DNA from: an uncultured Coriobacteriaceae bacterium
GTDB taxonomy: Bacteria > Actinomycetota > Coriobacteriia > Coriobacteriales > Atopobiaceae
DNA length: 64,000 nt
Reading direction: 5' to 3'
NCBI GenBank assembly: GCA_948439405.1
Contig: CAOJNB010000002.1
Span: 101,778-165,777, forward strand
Shown: positions 26,880-35,440 of the stretch, one piece after another
Position numbering within the stretch: position 1 is the first letter of the stretch
Layout: every line of letters starts with the position of its first letter
Made by a program: the position numbers and the translations under genes
The notes under the pieces: model-generated
The model's database searches: none
The model's input: the letters and a program-made list of their open reading frames with translations, nothing else
Told to the model about the DNA's origin: nothing

Positions 26880-27600
26880 GCTTGGAAGCCTCCTCCATGC
26901 GGGCGAGCGTCTCGCTGTAAGCCGTGATGTCAAGGTTGATCGGGATCCCGTACAGGTCGCCGGGGCGCACGAAGGCCAGCACCGTCATGATGCGGGCCAT
27001 GACCTCGTCGCTCTCCTCCATGCCGCCGGAGAGCCAGCGGGTCAGGACGCCGACCTCGGCGGAGATCGCGTAGGTGACGTAGTAGTCGAAGAAGCCGCGG
27101 GCGCGCGCGTCGAGCCCGTGCAGGGCGCGCGGGGCGACCACGTCGTGAGCGAGCGCCTTCACCTTCTCGGCGAACGTGGCGTCGCCGCCCTCGCCGAGCA
27201 GCGCGCGGTACAGCGCGCCGTTGGCGCGCACGTAGCCCAGCAGCGCCACCGAGTGCGGCATGGGCTCGTTGCGGGTGAGCACGCCGGCGCACTCCACGAG
27301 GGTGGCCTGGGCGAGCAGGCGCAGGTGGTCGGCGAGCTCCTCGAGGGCCTCGGCCTCGACCTGGGCCACCAGGTCCGGGATGTCGCGGAAGTGGGTGTAG
27401 AACGTGCGGCGGGTGAGTCCCGCGCGGTCGGCCACGGCGGTGGCGGTCACCGCGGAGAGGTCGCCGGTCGCCGCGATCTCGGCGGCGAGGGCGTCGCGCA
27501 GCGCGCGCCTGGTGCGCTGCGTGCGGCGGTCCTGCCTCGCGCAGGCCCGGGCGGCGGCTCGCGTCGCCTCGCGCGCGCTCGCGGGCGCGGCTCCTCCCAT
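26872..27600 (-). CDS. TetR/AcrR-family transcriptional regulator
   Basis: A 242-residue repressor-like protein. The N-terminal HTH is clear (LSAVTATAVADRAGLTRRTFYTHFRDIPDLV, about residues 48-80, shown here in part by TRRTFYTHF). The C-terminal ligand and dimer domain is helical and unassigned. The last 8 nt overlap the activase gene, so the two are co-transcribed and the regulator may control the fusion protein. The ATG has GGAGGGGAGG just upstream. An N-terminal Ala/Arg-rich extension precedes the HTH, so a later start is possible. Confidence 0.88.
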   Translation of the reverse strand: MGGAAPASAREATRAAARACARQDRRTQRTRRALRDALAAEIAATGDLSAVTATAVADRAGLTRRTFYTHFRDIPDLVAQVEAEALEELADHLRLLAQATLVECAGVLTRNEPMPHSVALLGYVRANGALYRALLGEGGDATFAEKVKALAHDVVAPRALHGLDARARGFFDYYVTYAISAEVGVLTRWLSGGMEESDEVMARIMTVLAFVRPGDLYGIPINLDITAYSETLARMEEASKHD

Positions 27601-27663
27601 GGGGACCTCCCCTCCCGTGACGACCCCCGCGCGGCGGGCCCGCGTAGTAGCCGCGCGGGAACC

Positions 27664-27677
27664 GAACGGGAGCGTTC
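27664..27677. promoter_or_regulatory. Palindrome upstream of the TetR gene
   Basis: GAACG-GGAG-CGTTC is a perfect 5-bp-arm palindrome 64 nt upstream of the TetR ATG, close to an AT-rich GAATTATTC (27691-27699) that could be its promoter. It is a candidate autoregulatory operator; the arms are short. Confidence 0.3.
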
Positions 27678-27814
27678 TTGCACACCGTGAGAATTATTCC
27701 ACCGCGGAGGCGGCGCCCTCCCGGGGCGGCGGGGTTCCACGGAACCCTTACAGAGGCACGGGCGACGCGAGGCACCCCGCTCCCCGACCGGAGAGGGGGC
27801 GGGGTGCGTGCCTC

Positions 27815-27990
27815 TCTTGGATTCCTTGCGCGCGACCTGCGGCTTTGGAGGGCGAATCCGTGCGTACGCACAAGTCGCCGGCGTCCGCCGAGCGATCGGG
27901 CCGCCTGCGGAACTCCCGGGAACTTATGCGCACGCACAGATCGGGGCTGCAAAGCCGCAGGTCGTGCATACGCGTCGCAAGAGAAGGGAC
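27815..27990. repeat. Family 2 long palindromic repeat, copy B
   Basis: The left half (CGACCTGCGGCTTTGGAG from 27833) is inverted at the right half (CAAAGCCGCAGGTCGTG, 27950-27966), with inner arms CGTGCGTACGCACAAGT (27859-27875) against AACTTATGCGCACGCA (27921-27936). Outer edges TCTCTTG and CAAGAGA complete a symmetric element of about 160 bp. It matches copy A at 16855-17024 and likewise sits between divergent genes (TetR and galM). The rest of the 600-nt gap shows only a possible -10 TATCAT near 28113. Confidence 0.78.
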
Positions 27991-28207
27991 ACCCTCCCCC
28001 GCGCGCGGGGCGGACATGGGACGGCCGGGGAGGCTCGCAGGGCTCCTTCGGCCGCTTCGTCGCGCACGGCGGCCCGCGGCCGACGAAGCGGCTCGGCGGC
28101 CCCGCGAGCAACTATCATCCTCTGTGGTGGCCGGCTCGGCTCGCCCGCTCGGCACACCGGCTCGGCAGCACGTTCGTTCGACGCGGCACCGCGACGAGAG
28201 GAGCACC

Positions 28208-29254
28208 ATGTCCGTCAGCACCATCGCCTTCGGCACGACCAAGGACGGCCGGGAGGCCCATCTGTACGTGATCGACAACGCGCATGGCATGCGCGTGGGC
28301 CTCACCGACGTGGGCGCCTGCATCGCTTCGCTGAACGTCCCCGCTAAGGACGGGAGCTGCCCCGACGTCGCGCTGGGCTTCGACTCCGCGCTCCCCTACG
28401 GCACCAACCCCTGCGACCTCGGCGCGATCGTGGGCCGCAACGCCAACCGCATCTCCGACGCGCGCTTCGAGCTCGACGGCACCACCTACGAGCTCGTCGC
28501 CAACGACGGCCCGAACAACCTGCACTCCGGCCCCGACATGTGGTTCGAGCGCCTGTGGGAGGCCACGCCCGACGCCGAGGGCAACGCCGTCACCTTCCAC
28601 CTGGAGTCCCCCGAGGGCGACCAGGGCTTCCCCGCCGCCGTCGACGCGACCGTGCGCTACGTCCTCACCGACGACGACGCGCTCGAGGTCCACTACGACC
28701 TGCGCCCGGACGGCCGCACCGTGCTCAACGCCACGAACCACTGCTACTTCAACCTGAACGGCCACGCGTCCGGCTCCATCCTCGACCACACCCTGTGGGT
28801 CGACGCCGACCGCTACACCGGCTGCACCGTCGACCTCGTCACCACCGGCGAGGTCTGCGACGTCGAGGGCACCGCGATGGACTTCCGCGAGCCGCGCCGC
28901 ATCGGCGACGGCATCGGCTCCGCCGACGCCCACATCGCCGAGATCGGCGGCTACGACCACAACTTCGTCCTCAACGGCGAGGGCATGCGCACCGTCGCCC
29001 GCCTCGAGGGCGACCGCTCCGGCATCGTGATGGAGGTCGCCACCGACCTGCCGGCCATCCAGCTCTACATCTCCAACTCGCTCGACGAGCCGCGCGGCAA
29101 GGACGGCCACCGCTACGGCAAGCACGAGGGCGTGTGCCTGGAGACCCAGTTCAACCCCGACGCGATCAACAAGCCGGACTGGGAGCAGCCCGTCTTCGAC
29201 GCGGAGCACCCCTTCGTGTCCCAGACGACCTTCTCCTTCGGCCTGGCGGAGTAG
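28208..29254 (+). CDS. galM: Aldose 1-epimerase (mutarotase)
   Basis: A 348-residue galactose mutarotase interconverting alpha and beta anomers of hexoses. Family signatures are IVGRNANRI (about 80), the substrate His in NATNHCYFNLNG (about 178) and the catalytic Glu in CLETQFNPDAIN (about 313). The protein is cytoplasmic, with no signal peptide. The start ATG has GAGAGGAG upstream. It leads a four-gene run: malic enzyme begins 4 nt after its stop. Confidence 0.95.
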   Translation: MSVSTIAFGTTKDGREAHLYVIDNAHGMRVGLTDVGACIASLNVPAKDGSCPDVALGFDSALPYGTNPCDLGAIVGRNANRISDARFELDGTTYELVANDGPNNLHSGPDMWFERLWEATPDAEGNAVTFHLESPEGDQGFPAAVDATVRYVLTDDDALEVHYDLRPDGRTVLNATNHCYFNLNGHASGSILDHTLWVDADRYTGCTVDLVTTGEVCDVEGTAMDFREPRRIGDGIGSADAHIAEIGGYDHNFVLNGEGMRTVARLEGDRSGIVMEVATDLPAIQLYISNSLDEPRGKDGHRYGKHEGVCLETQFNPDAINKPDWEQPVFDAEHPFVSQTTFSFGLAE

Positions 29255-29258
29255 CGGC

Positions 29259-30458
29259 GTGGACGCCTACGCCGAGGCGCTGCGCCTGCACGAGGAGCAC
29301 CGGGGCAAGGTCTCGGTCGAGAGCAAGGTCGCCATCGAGACGCGCGACGACCTCTCGGTCGCCTACACCCCCGGCGTCGCCGAGCCCTGCCGCGCGATCG
29401 CCGCGAACCCCGAGGACGCCTACCGCTACACCTGCAAGGCGAACACCATAGCCGTCGTCTCGAACGGCACCGCCGTGCTGGGCCTGGGCGACATCGGGGC
29501 GCTCGCGAGCCTGCCGGTGATGGAGGGCAAGGCCGTGCTGTTCAAGCGCTTCGGCGGCGTCAACGCCTTCCCGATCTGCCTGGACTGCCGCGAGCCGGAG
29601 GAGGTCGTGGCCGCCGTCCGCGCGATCGCGCCCTCCTTCGGCGGCGTCAACCTCGAGGACACCAAGTCGCCCGACTGCTTCTGGATCGAGCGCGAGCTCG
29701 AGCGGGAGCTGGACATCCCCGTGTTCCACGACGACCAGCACGGCACGGCCGTCGTCGTCACCGCCGCGCTGCTGGGCGCCCTGCGCCAGGTCGGCAAGGA
29801 CCTCGCCGACGTGCGCATCGTGCAGAACGGCCCCGGCGCCGCCGGCAACGCGATCATCCGCATGCTGCTCGCCGCCGGCGCCCGCCACATCGTCGCCTGC
29901 GACGAGTACGGGACCCTCTACGAGGGGCGCGACCACATGGACGGGCCCAAGCGGGAGCTCGCGGCCATGACGAACGAGGAGGGCCTGGTGGGAGGCCTCG
30001 CCGAGGCCGTCGCCGGGGCCGACGTGTTCGTCGGGACCTCGCGCGGCAACCTCCTCACCCAGGACATGGTCCGCTCGATGGCCGACCGCGCGGTCGTGTT
30101 CGCGATGGCCAACCCCACCCCCGAGATCCCCTACGACGACGCCGTCGCCGCGGGCGCCGCGGTCGTGGGCACGGGGCGCTCGGACAACCCCAACCAGATC
30201 AACAACCTCCTCTGCTTCCCCGGCCTGTTCAAGGGGGCGCTCGCCGTACGGGCGCGCGACGTCACCCCGGAGATGAAGGTCGCCGCGGCCCGGGCGATCT
30301 CCGCGCTCGTCACCGACGACGAGCTCGCCGCCGACCACGTCATCCCGAGCGCGCTCGACCCGCGCGTGGCCCCCGCCGTGGCCTGCGCCGTGGCCGAGGC
30401 GGCAATCGCCTCCGGCACCGCCCGCTTCCCCGAGGGCCTCGAGGGGCTGGGGGCCTAG
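29259..30458 (+). CDS. NAD(P)-dependent malic enzyme (decarboxylating)
   Basis: A 399-residue malic enzyme of the short bacterial type. The malate site motif is VAYTPGVAEPCRAI (about 33), the catalytic Lys and metal residues lie in GKAVLFKRFGGVNAFPI and NLEDTKSPDCFWIE, FHDDQHGTAVVV is family-defining, and the nucleotide loop is QNGPGAAGNAI rather than the usual GAGAAG. It oxidatively decarboxylates malate to pyruvate. The GTG start 4 nt after galM and the abutting fumarase gene indicate one transcript. Confidence 0.94.
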   Translation: MDAYAEALRLHEEHRGKVSVESKVAIETRDDLSVAYTPGVAEPCRAIAANPEDAYRYTCKANTIAVVSNGTAVLGLGDIGALASLPVMEGKAVLFKRFGGVNAFPICLDCREPEEVVAAVRAIAPSFGGVNLEDTKSPDCFWIERELERELDIPVFHDDQHGTAVVVTAALLGALRQVGKDLADVRIVQNGPGAAGNAIIRMLLAAGARHIVACDEYGTLYEGRDHMDGPKRELAAMTNEEGLVGGLAEAVAGADVFVGTSRGNLLTQDMVRSMADRAVVFAMANPTPEIPYDDAVAAGAAVVGTGRSDNPNQINNLLCFPGLFKGALAVRARDVTPEMKVAAARAISALVTDDELAADHVIPSALDPRVAPAVACAVAEAAIASGTARFPEGLEGLGA

Positions 30459-31307
30459 GTGGGCGCCGTGCGCGAGATCGACGCCGCCCGCGTCACGGAG
30501 GCCATGCGCGACCTGTGCGTGAGGGCCTGCTGTGAGCTGCCCGACGACGTCGTGCGCGCCCTGCGCGAGGCGCGGGAGGCCGAGGAGTGGCCCGTCGCCC
30601 GCGACGCGCTCGACACGATCCTCGAGAACGTCCGCGTCGCGGCCGAGGACGGGGTGGCGCTCTGCCAGGACACCGGCCTCGCCTGCGTGTTCGTGGAGGT
30701 CGGCCAGGACGTCCACGTGACGGGCGACCTGCGGGCCGCGATCGACGAGGGCGTGCGCCGGGGCTACGCGGAGGGCTACCTGCGCAAGTCGACCGTCTCC
30801 GACCCGCTGCGGCGCGTCAATCCCGGCGACAACGCGCCCGCACTCGTCACCTTCGACGTCGTGCCCGGAGACCGCCTGCGCATATGCGTCGCGCCGAAGG
30901 GCGCGGGCTCGGAGAACATGAGCCGCCTCGCCATGCTCACCCCCGCGGCGGGGCGCGAGGGCGTGGTCGAGGCCGTGGTGGACGCCGTCCGCCAGGCCGG
31001 CCCCAACCCCTGCCCGCCCGTCGTGGTGGGCGTGGGCGTGGGCGGCAACGCGGACCACGCGATGGGGCTCGCCAAGCGCGCGCTCCTGCGCGAGACGGGC
31101 TCGCGCAACCCCGACCCGCTCTACGCCGAGCTCGAGCGCGAGCTCGAGGGGCGCGTGAGCGAGCTGGGCGTCGGGCCGCAGGGGCTAGGGGGCGCCACCA
31201 CGGCGCTCGCCGTGCACGTGGAGGCAATGCCCACCCACATCGCCTGCCTGCCCGTCGCCGTCGCGCTCAACTGCCACGTCGCCCGCCATGCGGAGGTGGT
31301 GCTATGA
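30459..31307 (+). CDS. Class I fumarate hydratase, alpha subunit
   Basis: A 282-residue alpha subunit of the two-subunit iron-sulfur fumarase (or the closely related L-tartrate dehydratase). Candidate 4Fe-4S ligands are the Cys of VALCQDTGLACVF (about 68), GPNPCPPVVVG (about 186) and IACLPVAVALNCH (about 262). KGAGSENMSRLAML and VGVGVGGNADHAM are conserved in the family. It interconverts fumarate and malate, feeding the malic enzyme upstream. The start GTG directly follows the malic enzyme stop. Confidence 0.92.
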   Translation: MGAVREIDAARVTEAMRDLCVRACCELPDDVVRALREAREAEEWPVARDALDTILENVRVAAEDGVALCQDTGLACVFVEVGQDVHVTGDLRAAIDEGVRRGYAEGYLRKSTVSDPLRRVNPGDNAPALVTFDVVPGDRLRICVAPKGAGSENMSRLAMLTPAAGREGVVEAVVDAVRQAGPNPCPPVVVGVGVGGNADHAMGLAKRALLRETGSRNPDPLYAELERELEGRVSELGVGPQGLGGATTALAVHVEAMPTHIACLPVAVALNCHVARHAEVVL

Positions 31308-31888
31308 CCGGGCAGGCGGGACGCGCCGAACCGATCGCCCTCGGGGGACCGCTCTCCCGTGCGTCGCTCGCCGGGCTGCGCGCCGGCGACGCGGTGCGCT
31401 ACACCGGCACCCTCTACACCGCCCGCGACGCCGCGCACCGCAGGATCTGCGAGGCGCTCGACGCCGGCGGGGAGCCGCCGTTCCCCCTCGAGGGGGCGGT
31501 CGTCTACTACGCCGGCCCCGCGCCGGCGCGCCCGGGGCGCCCCATCGGCCCCTGCGGCCCGACGACGAGCTACCGGATGGACCCCTACGCGCCGCGCCTG
31601 CTCGACCTCGGCGTGCTAGCGATGGTCGGGAAGGGGACGCGCTCGCCCGAGGTGCGCGAGGCGATCGTGCGCAACGGCGCCTGCTACCTCGCCGCCGTCG
31701 GCGGGGCCGCGGCCCTGATCGCGCGCTGCGTGCGCTCGGCCGAGGTCGTCGCCTACGAGGACCTGCGCTCCGAGGCCGTCCGCCGGCTCGAGGTCGTCGA
31801 CATGCCGCTCACCGTGGTGATCGACCCCGCGGGGACCGACCTCTACGAGGAGGGGCCCGCCGCCTGGCGCGCGAGCCGCGGACGCTGA
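31304..31888 (+). CDS. Class I fumarate hydratase, beta subunit
   Basis: A 194-residue beta subunit with the swivelling domain. Family motifs are LRAGDAVRYTGTLYTARDAAH (in part LRAGDAVRYTG, about 24), YYAGPAP, IGPCGPTTSYRMD and VGKGTRSPEV. The ATG overlaps the alpha subunit stop by 4 nt (ATGA), as expected for a 1:1 complex. A short C-terminal Arg-rich tail is unremarkable. Confidence 0.93.
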   Translation: MTGQAGRAEPIALGGPLSRASLAGLRAGDAVRYTGTLYTARDAAHRRICEALDAGGEPPFPLEGAVVYYAGPAPARPGRPIGPCGPTTSYRMDPYAPRLLDLGVLAMVGKGTRSPEVREAIVRNGACYLAAVGGAAALIARCVRSAEVVAYEDLRSEAVRRLEVVDMPLTVVIDPAGTDLYEEGPAAWRASRGR

Positions 31889-32014
31889 CGCCGCCCCGCT
31901 CGACCGCGCAGGCCGTGGGCGCCACCGTTCCAAGACGCTGACCGTCCCGTTACGCGCCCATGACGGGCGCGCCCCAGAGTGGACGGGAACGCGAGGCGAC
32001 GGGAGGGGAGCCCG

Positions 32015-32803
32015 ATGGCCGAGGGAACGGGAGCGGACCCGAGCCGGACACGTGGCGCAGGCGTTGCGGACGGCATCGTCGGCCGCAGCTGGAGCGTGCC
32101 CGTCGACGACGAGCTCGTCATGGGTTCGCTCATGGCGCAGAACGGCGACTACACGCGCCGCCTCGGCGTCTTCGTCCTGGTCGTGTGCGGGCTGCTCGAG
32201 GTCATCATGGTGTGGGGCGTGTTGTCCCTCGTCCCCGAAGGCGGACCGGACCTCGCCGTGCCGAACGACCGCTGGATGTTCCTCTGCTCGATCGTGCTGC
32301 CCGTCCCGCTCGCCATCGGCGCCCTCGACGTGCTGGCGACCGAGGCGATGGTGCGCTTCTCGAACCGCCGCATGCTGCCCGGCACCCTCGGGCAGGACCC
32401 CGTCCCGCGCACGGGGACGATGCGGGTGAGCTGCGAGGAGCTAGGCTTCGTGTGCGACGACGGCGACGGAGACCCCGTGCGCATGCCCTACGCCGTCTGC
32501 AGCGGTGCCTACGAGCGGCATGGCTCGCTCTACCTCACCAGCGGCGACGAGGCCGACCGTTCCGTGCTCCACAGCCTCATGGGCGTCAACTGGGCGCTGC
32601 GCGAGAAGGTGGCGTTCGCGGTCCCCGTGCCGCCCGAGGTGCTGCGCGCGCACCCCGGCGTCGCAGCCGAGGTGGAGACGCTCGCCGAGCGGCAGCGCGA
32701 GCGTGCGGCGGGCGACGAGGCCTACGCCGCGGAGCTGGAGGCCTTCATCGACGGGCCGGGAGGCGAGGGCGCAGGTGACCCGGGCGCCGGCGACGCCTCC
32801 TAG
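32015..32803 (+). CDS. Hypothetical two-helix membrane protein
   Basis: A 262-residue protein of no recognised family. Two hydrophobic helices are clear (about 53-72, FVLVVCGLLEVIMVWGVLSL; and about 87-107, FLCSIVLPVPLAIGALDVL). The soluble C-terminal half is acidic and ends in a Gly/Glu/Asp-rich tail. A PH-like or YcxB-like fold is possible from the beta-rich middle (TMRVSCEELGFVCDDGDGD). The start is taken at 32015, with AGGGGAG 6 nt upstream, rather than an in-frame 31979. It converges with thiN and the stops overlap. Confidence 0.7.
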   Translation: MAEGTGADPSRTRGAGVADGIVGRSWSVPVDDELVMGSLMAQNGDYTRRLGVFVLVVCGLLEVIMVWGVLSLVPEGGPDLAVPNDRWMFLCSIVLPVPLAIGALDVLATEAMVRFSNRRMLPGTLGQDPVPRTGTMRVSCEELGFVCDDGDGDPVRMPYAVCSGAYERHGSLYLTSGDEADRSVLHSLMGVNWALREKVAFAVPVPPEVLRAHPGVAAEVETLAERQRERAAGDEAYAAELEAFIDGPGGEGAGDPGAGDAS

Positions 32804-33501
32804 CGCCTGCCCCAGAACAGGAAGGCCAGCGCCACGCCCTCGTGCACCTCGACGCGGGCGAACCCCGTCGTCACGACGTTGGAGAGCCCGCGGTCCGACA
32901 GCGGCGCGAGCCGCTCGTGGTCGAGCTCCCAGTACATGTTCTCCTCGGTGACCACGCACTCCGTGAGCGGCACGAGCGAGAAGGTGTTGCCGCGGGCGAG
33001 GTCGTCCATCCGCCAGTCCGCCTGGCCGCCGGGCGAGAGGACCATGGCCTGGAAGTTGTCCTCCACGAGCATCGGGGCCGAGTCCGCGCGCCGGACGAGC
33101 TGCCCCATCACGCCGAGCTCGTGGTCGGTCCAGCCGCCGGTCGCGCAGGTGAGGACCGGCCGGCATCCCGAGGCGCCGCGCTCGGCGGCGATGCGCTCGG
33201 CGAGGTCGAGGGCGAGGGAGAGGTCCGTGTCGTCCTTCTCGGGCTCGTGCAGGTCTCGCTCGGCGACGTTCTCGCGCACCCACGCACGCGTCTCGTCGTC
33301 GATGCTGTCCGCGTCGCCGCAGAAGGCGTCGGGCACCACGCCGGCCTCGCGGCACCACGCGGCGCCGCGGTCGACGGCGATCGTCAGGTCGCACTCCTGG
33401 GCGAGGCCCGCGATTAGCTCCGGGTCCGACCTCCTCGGCGAGCCGTTCACGAGCAGGACCCTCATCTCGGCGCCCGAGGCGCCCTGCGCGGCGTCAGCCA
33501 T
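32800..33501 (-). CDS. thiN: Thiamine pyrophosphokinase
   Basis: A 233-residue enzyme that pyrophosphorylates thiamine with ATP. Signatures are VDRGAAWCREAGVVPDAFCG (about 45-62), GDADSID, EKDDTDLSLALDLA (about 95) and CATGGWTDHELG (about 120), in the order of the catalytic domain, with a C-terminal beta-rich thiamine-binding part. The start ATG at 33501 has AGGGGAG upstream; an in-frame ATG at 33585 would cover the divergent gene's promoter. It is transcribed away from the hydrolase gene at 33584. Confidence 0.92.
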   Translation of the reverse strand: MADAAQGASGAEMRVLLVNGSPRRSDPELIAGLAQECDLTIAVDRGAAWCREAGVVPDAFCGDADSIDDETRAWVRENVAERDLHEPEKDDTDLSLALDLAERIAAERGASGCRPVLTCATGGWTDHELGVMGQLVRRADSAPMLVEDNFQAMVLSPGGQADWRMDDLARGNTFSLVPLTECVVTEENMYWELDHERLAPLSDRGLSNVVTTGFARVEVHEGVALAFLFWGRR

Positions 33502-33583
33502 GCGCGTCTCCCCTCTCTTGGACCCGTACAGGATAGCGCCGCGGGCTATCCTAGAGGGGTTGCGACCGCTGCGAGGAGGTCCC

Positions 33584-34243
33584 ATGCGCGTGACCCACGT
33601 CCACCACTCGGGATTCGTCGTCGAGCTCGAGGAGCACGCCCTCGTGTTCGACTGGTACGCGGGCGACCTGCCCGCGCTCGACCCGGCTGCGCAGGTCGTC
33701 GTCCTCGTCTCCCACGCCCACGGCGACCACTACGGCCGCTGCGCGTGGGACCTCGAGGGCCCGCGGACGCGCTACGTGCTCGACCGCGGGCTCGCGCGCG
33801 AGGCGCAGGGGCACGGGAGCGTGACGCTCGTCGAGCCCCACCGCTCCTACGACCTCGGGGACCTGCGGGTCGAGACCCTCGAGTCCAACGACGAGGGCGT
33901 CGCCTTCGTCGTGACGTGCGAGGGGAGGCGCATCCTCTTCGCCGGCGACCTCAACGTGTGGTGGTGGGACCGCCCCGAACCCGAGAACCGTGCCTCCGAA
34001 GCCTTCTTCCGCCGCGAGCTCGCCCGCGTCGCAGGGCGCGTCGACGTCGCCTTCGTCCCGCTGGACCCGCGCCTCGCCGACCCCGTCGCCGGCGTCGTCG
34101 CCTGCGAGGAGGAGCTCGGCCCGGACGCCCTGTTCCCCATGCACTACGGCGACGAGGCGGCCCGCGCCCGCGAGCTCGCGGCCGACGCCCGCCTCGACCC
34201 CTGGCGCGACTCCGTCCACCTCGGGGACGTCACCGAGCTCTGA
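33584..34243 (+). CDS. Metallo-beta-lactamase-fold hydrolase (UPF0173/UlaG-like)
   Basis: A 219-residue protein with the MBL fold. HHSGFVVE is near the N-terminus, SHAHGDHYGR (about 44-53) supplies the metal-binding HxHxDH set, FAGDLNVWWW (about 124) carries the bridging Asp, and FPMHYGDEAA (about 184) the last His. This layout is like UlaG-type and UPF0173 proteins. The substrate is unknown. The ATG has GAGGAGG 4 nt upstream, and TATCCT (33547-33552) is a likely -10. Confidence 0.85.
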   Translation: MRVTHVHHSGFVVELEEHALVFDWYAGDLPALDPAAQVVVLVSHAHGDHYGRCAWDLEGPRTRYVLDRGLAREAQGHGSVTLVEPHRSYDLGDLRVETLESNDEGVAFVVTCEGRRILFAGDLNVWWWDRPEPENRASEAFFRRELARVAGRVDVAFVPLDPRLADPVAGVVACEEELGPDALFPMHYGDEAARARELAADARLDPWRDSVHLGDVTEL

Positions 34244-34291
34244 CGCCCGCGCCCCCCGTCCCCGCCCGAAGCGAGAAAGGCACCCGACCCC

Positions 34292-35203
34292 ATGGCCCTC
34301 GTCCTCTTCCAGCGAACCGTCACGATGCTCATCCTCATGGGGGTGGGGCTGCTCGCCACCAAGGTCGGGATGATCGACGAGGACTTCACCAAGAGGCTCG
34401 GGAGGGTCCTGCTCACGATCATCACGCCCTGCCTCTCGTTCCACGGGCTCGTGTCCCCTCCCGACGGGGCGACGCCCGCGGACCTCGCGCGAGCCCTGGT
34501 GCTGAGCGCGCTGCTCATCGTGATCACCGTCGTGGCGGGGTTCGCGATCTACGGACGGCATCGCCCCATCGACTGCTTCGCGGCCACGTTCTTCAACTGC
34601 GGCTTCATTGGCGTGCCCCTCGTCACCTCGGTGTTCGGCACGGAGGCCATGTTCTACGTGTCGGGCCTGATCGCGCTGTTCAACGTCTTCATGTTCACCT
34701 ACGGCATCTGGCTGCTCACCGGCGACCCGAGGCACGTGAGCCTGCGCTCCGTCGCGACCAACCCCGTCGTGCTCGCGGCCGTCGTCGGCGTCGTGGTGTT
34801 CATGCTGGGCATCCCCATGCCCGCCGTGCTCGACGACGCCGTGGAGATCCTCGCGGACTGCAACACGGGCCTCGCCATGCTCATCCTCGGCAGCTACCTC
34901 GCCCGCCTGGACCTGCGCTCCGCGCTGGGCGACTGGACCGTCATGCCTCCCGTCCTGCTGCGCCTCGTCGCGATCCCGCTGGCGAGCATCGGGGTCATGC
35001 GGCTGCTCGGCTGGGGGCCCGACGTGCTCACGCTCTCGGTGCTGATCGGCGCCATCGGGCCGGTGGGCACCAACACCGCCCTGTTCGCCGAGCAGTACGG
35101 CACGGACCTCGACCGCTCCGTGAGCGTGGTGTGCATCTCGACGGTGCTCTCCGTGGTGACGGTGCCGCTCGTGTTCCAGGCGGCGCTCATGGTGCTGGGG
35201 TGA
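34292..35203 (+). CDS. AEC family transporter (auxin efflux carrier type)
   Basis: A 303-residue polytopic membrane protein with about ten predicted helices, beginning LFQRTVTMLILMGVGLLATK. The inverted-repeat layout and motifs such as FNCGFIGVPLV (about 105) and IGPVGTNTALFAEQYG (about 253) are typical of AEC permeases. In bacteria these often export or take up malate, malonate or other organic acids; the substrate here is not determined. Forty-eight nt separate it from the upstream hydrolase gene. A family 1 repeat follows its stop. Confidence 0.92.
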   Translation: MALVLFQRTVTMLILMGVGLLATKVGMIDEDFTKRLGRVLLTIITPCLSFHGLVSPPDGATPADLARALVLSALLIVITVVAGFAIYGRHRPIDCFAATFFNCGFIGVPLVTSVFGTEAMFYVSGLIALFNVFMFTYGIWLLTGDPRHVSLRSVATNPVVLAAVVGVVVFMLGIPMPAVLDDAVEILADCNTGLAMLILGSYLARLDLRSALGDWTVMPPVLLRLVAIPLASIGVMRLLGWGPDVLTLSVLIGAIGPVGTNTALFAEQYGTDLDRSVSVVCISTVLSVVTVPLVFQAALMVLG

Positions 35204-35230
35204 CGGCGCGGCGATTTGGCACTCCGACTC

Positions 35231-35420
35231 GAGTATTGAAGGTCCTTCGGCCCCCGGAACCGCCGAAGGCGAGTCCGGGCGGGAGGCCGCAACCCGATTA
35301 GCTGGCCTTGTCTGCTCGCCTTCGTGCTTGTTGCCGCGAAAAGGAGCGGTACAGGGGCTTTCGCACCTGCAACACTCGGGAAAAAGTGGCAGCACTGCAA
35401 AATCTTCGGAGTGTTGCAGG
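35231..35420. repeat. Family 1 three-arm repeat, copy 2
   Basis: CCTGCAACACTC (35366-35377) is a perfect 12-bp inverse of GAGTGTTGCAGG (35409-35420), enclosing the core GTGGCAGCACTGCAAAA. The degenerate left arm GAGTATTGAAGG is at 35231-35242, followed by a CCTTCGGC/GCCGAAGG hairpin (35244-35269) that may terminate the AEC gene. It fills the convergent gap between the AEC and nuclease-like genes. Confidence 0.78.
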
Positions 35421-35440
35421 TCAAACCTCCCACAAGCCCC

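Noticed and set aside
21687..26927. A 1746-codon plus-strand open frame opposite the activase fusion
   Set aside because: The minus strand carries all the activase motifs; the plus frame is a His/Val/Ala/Asp-rich shadow with no domain.
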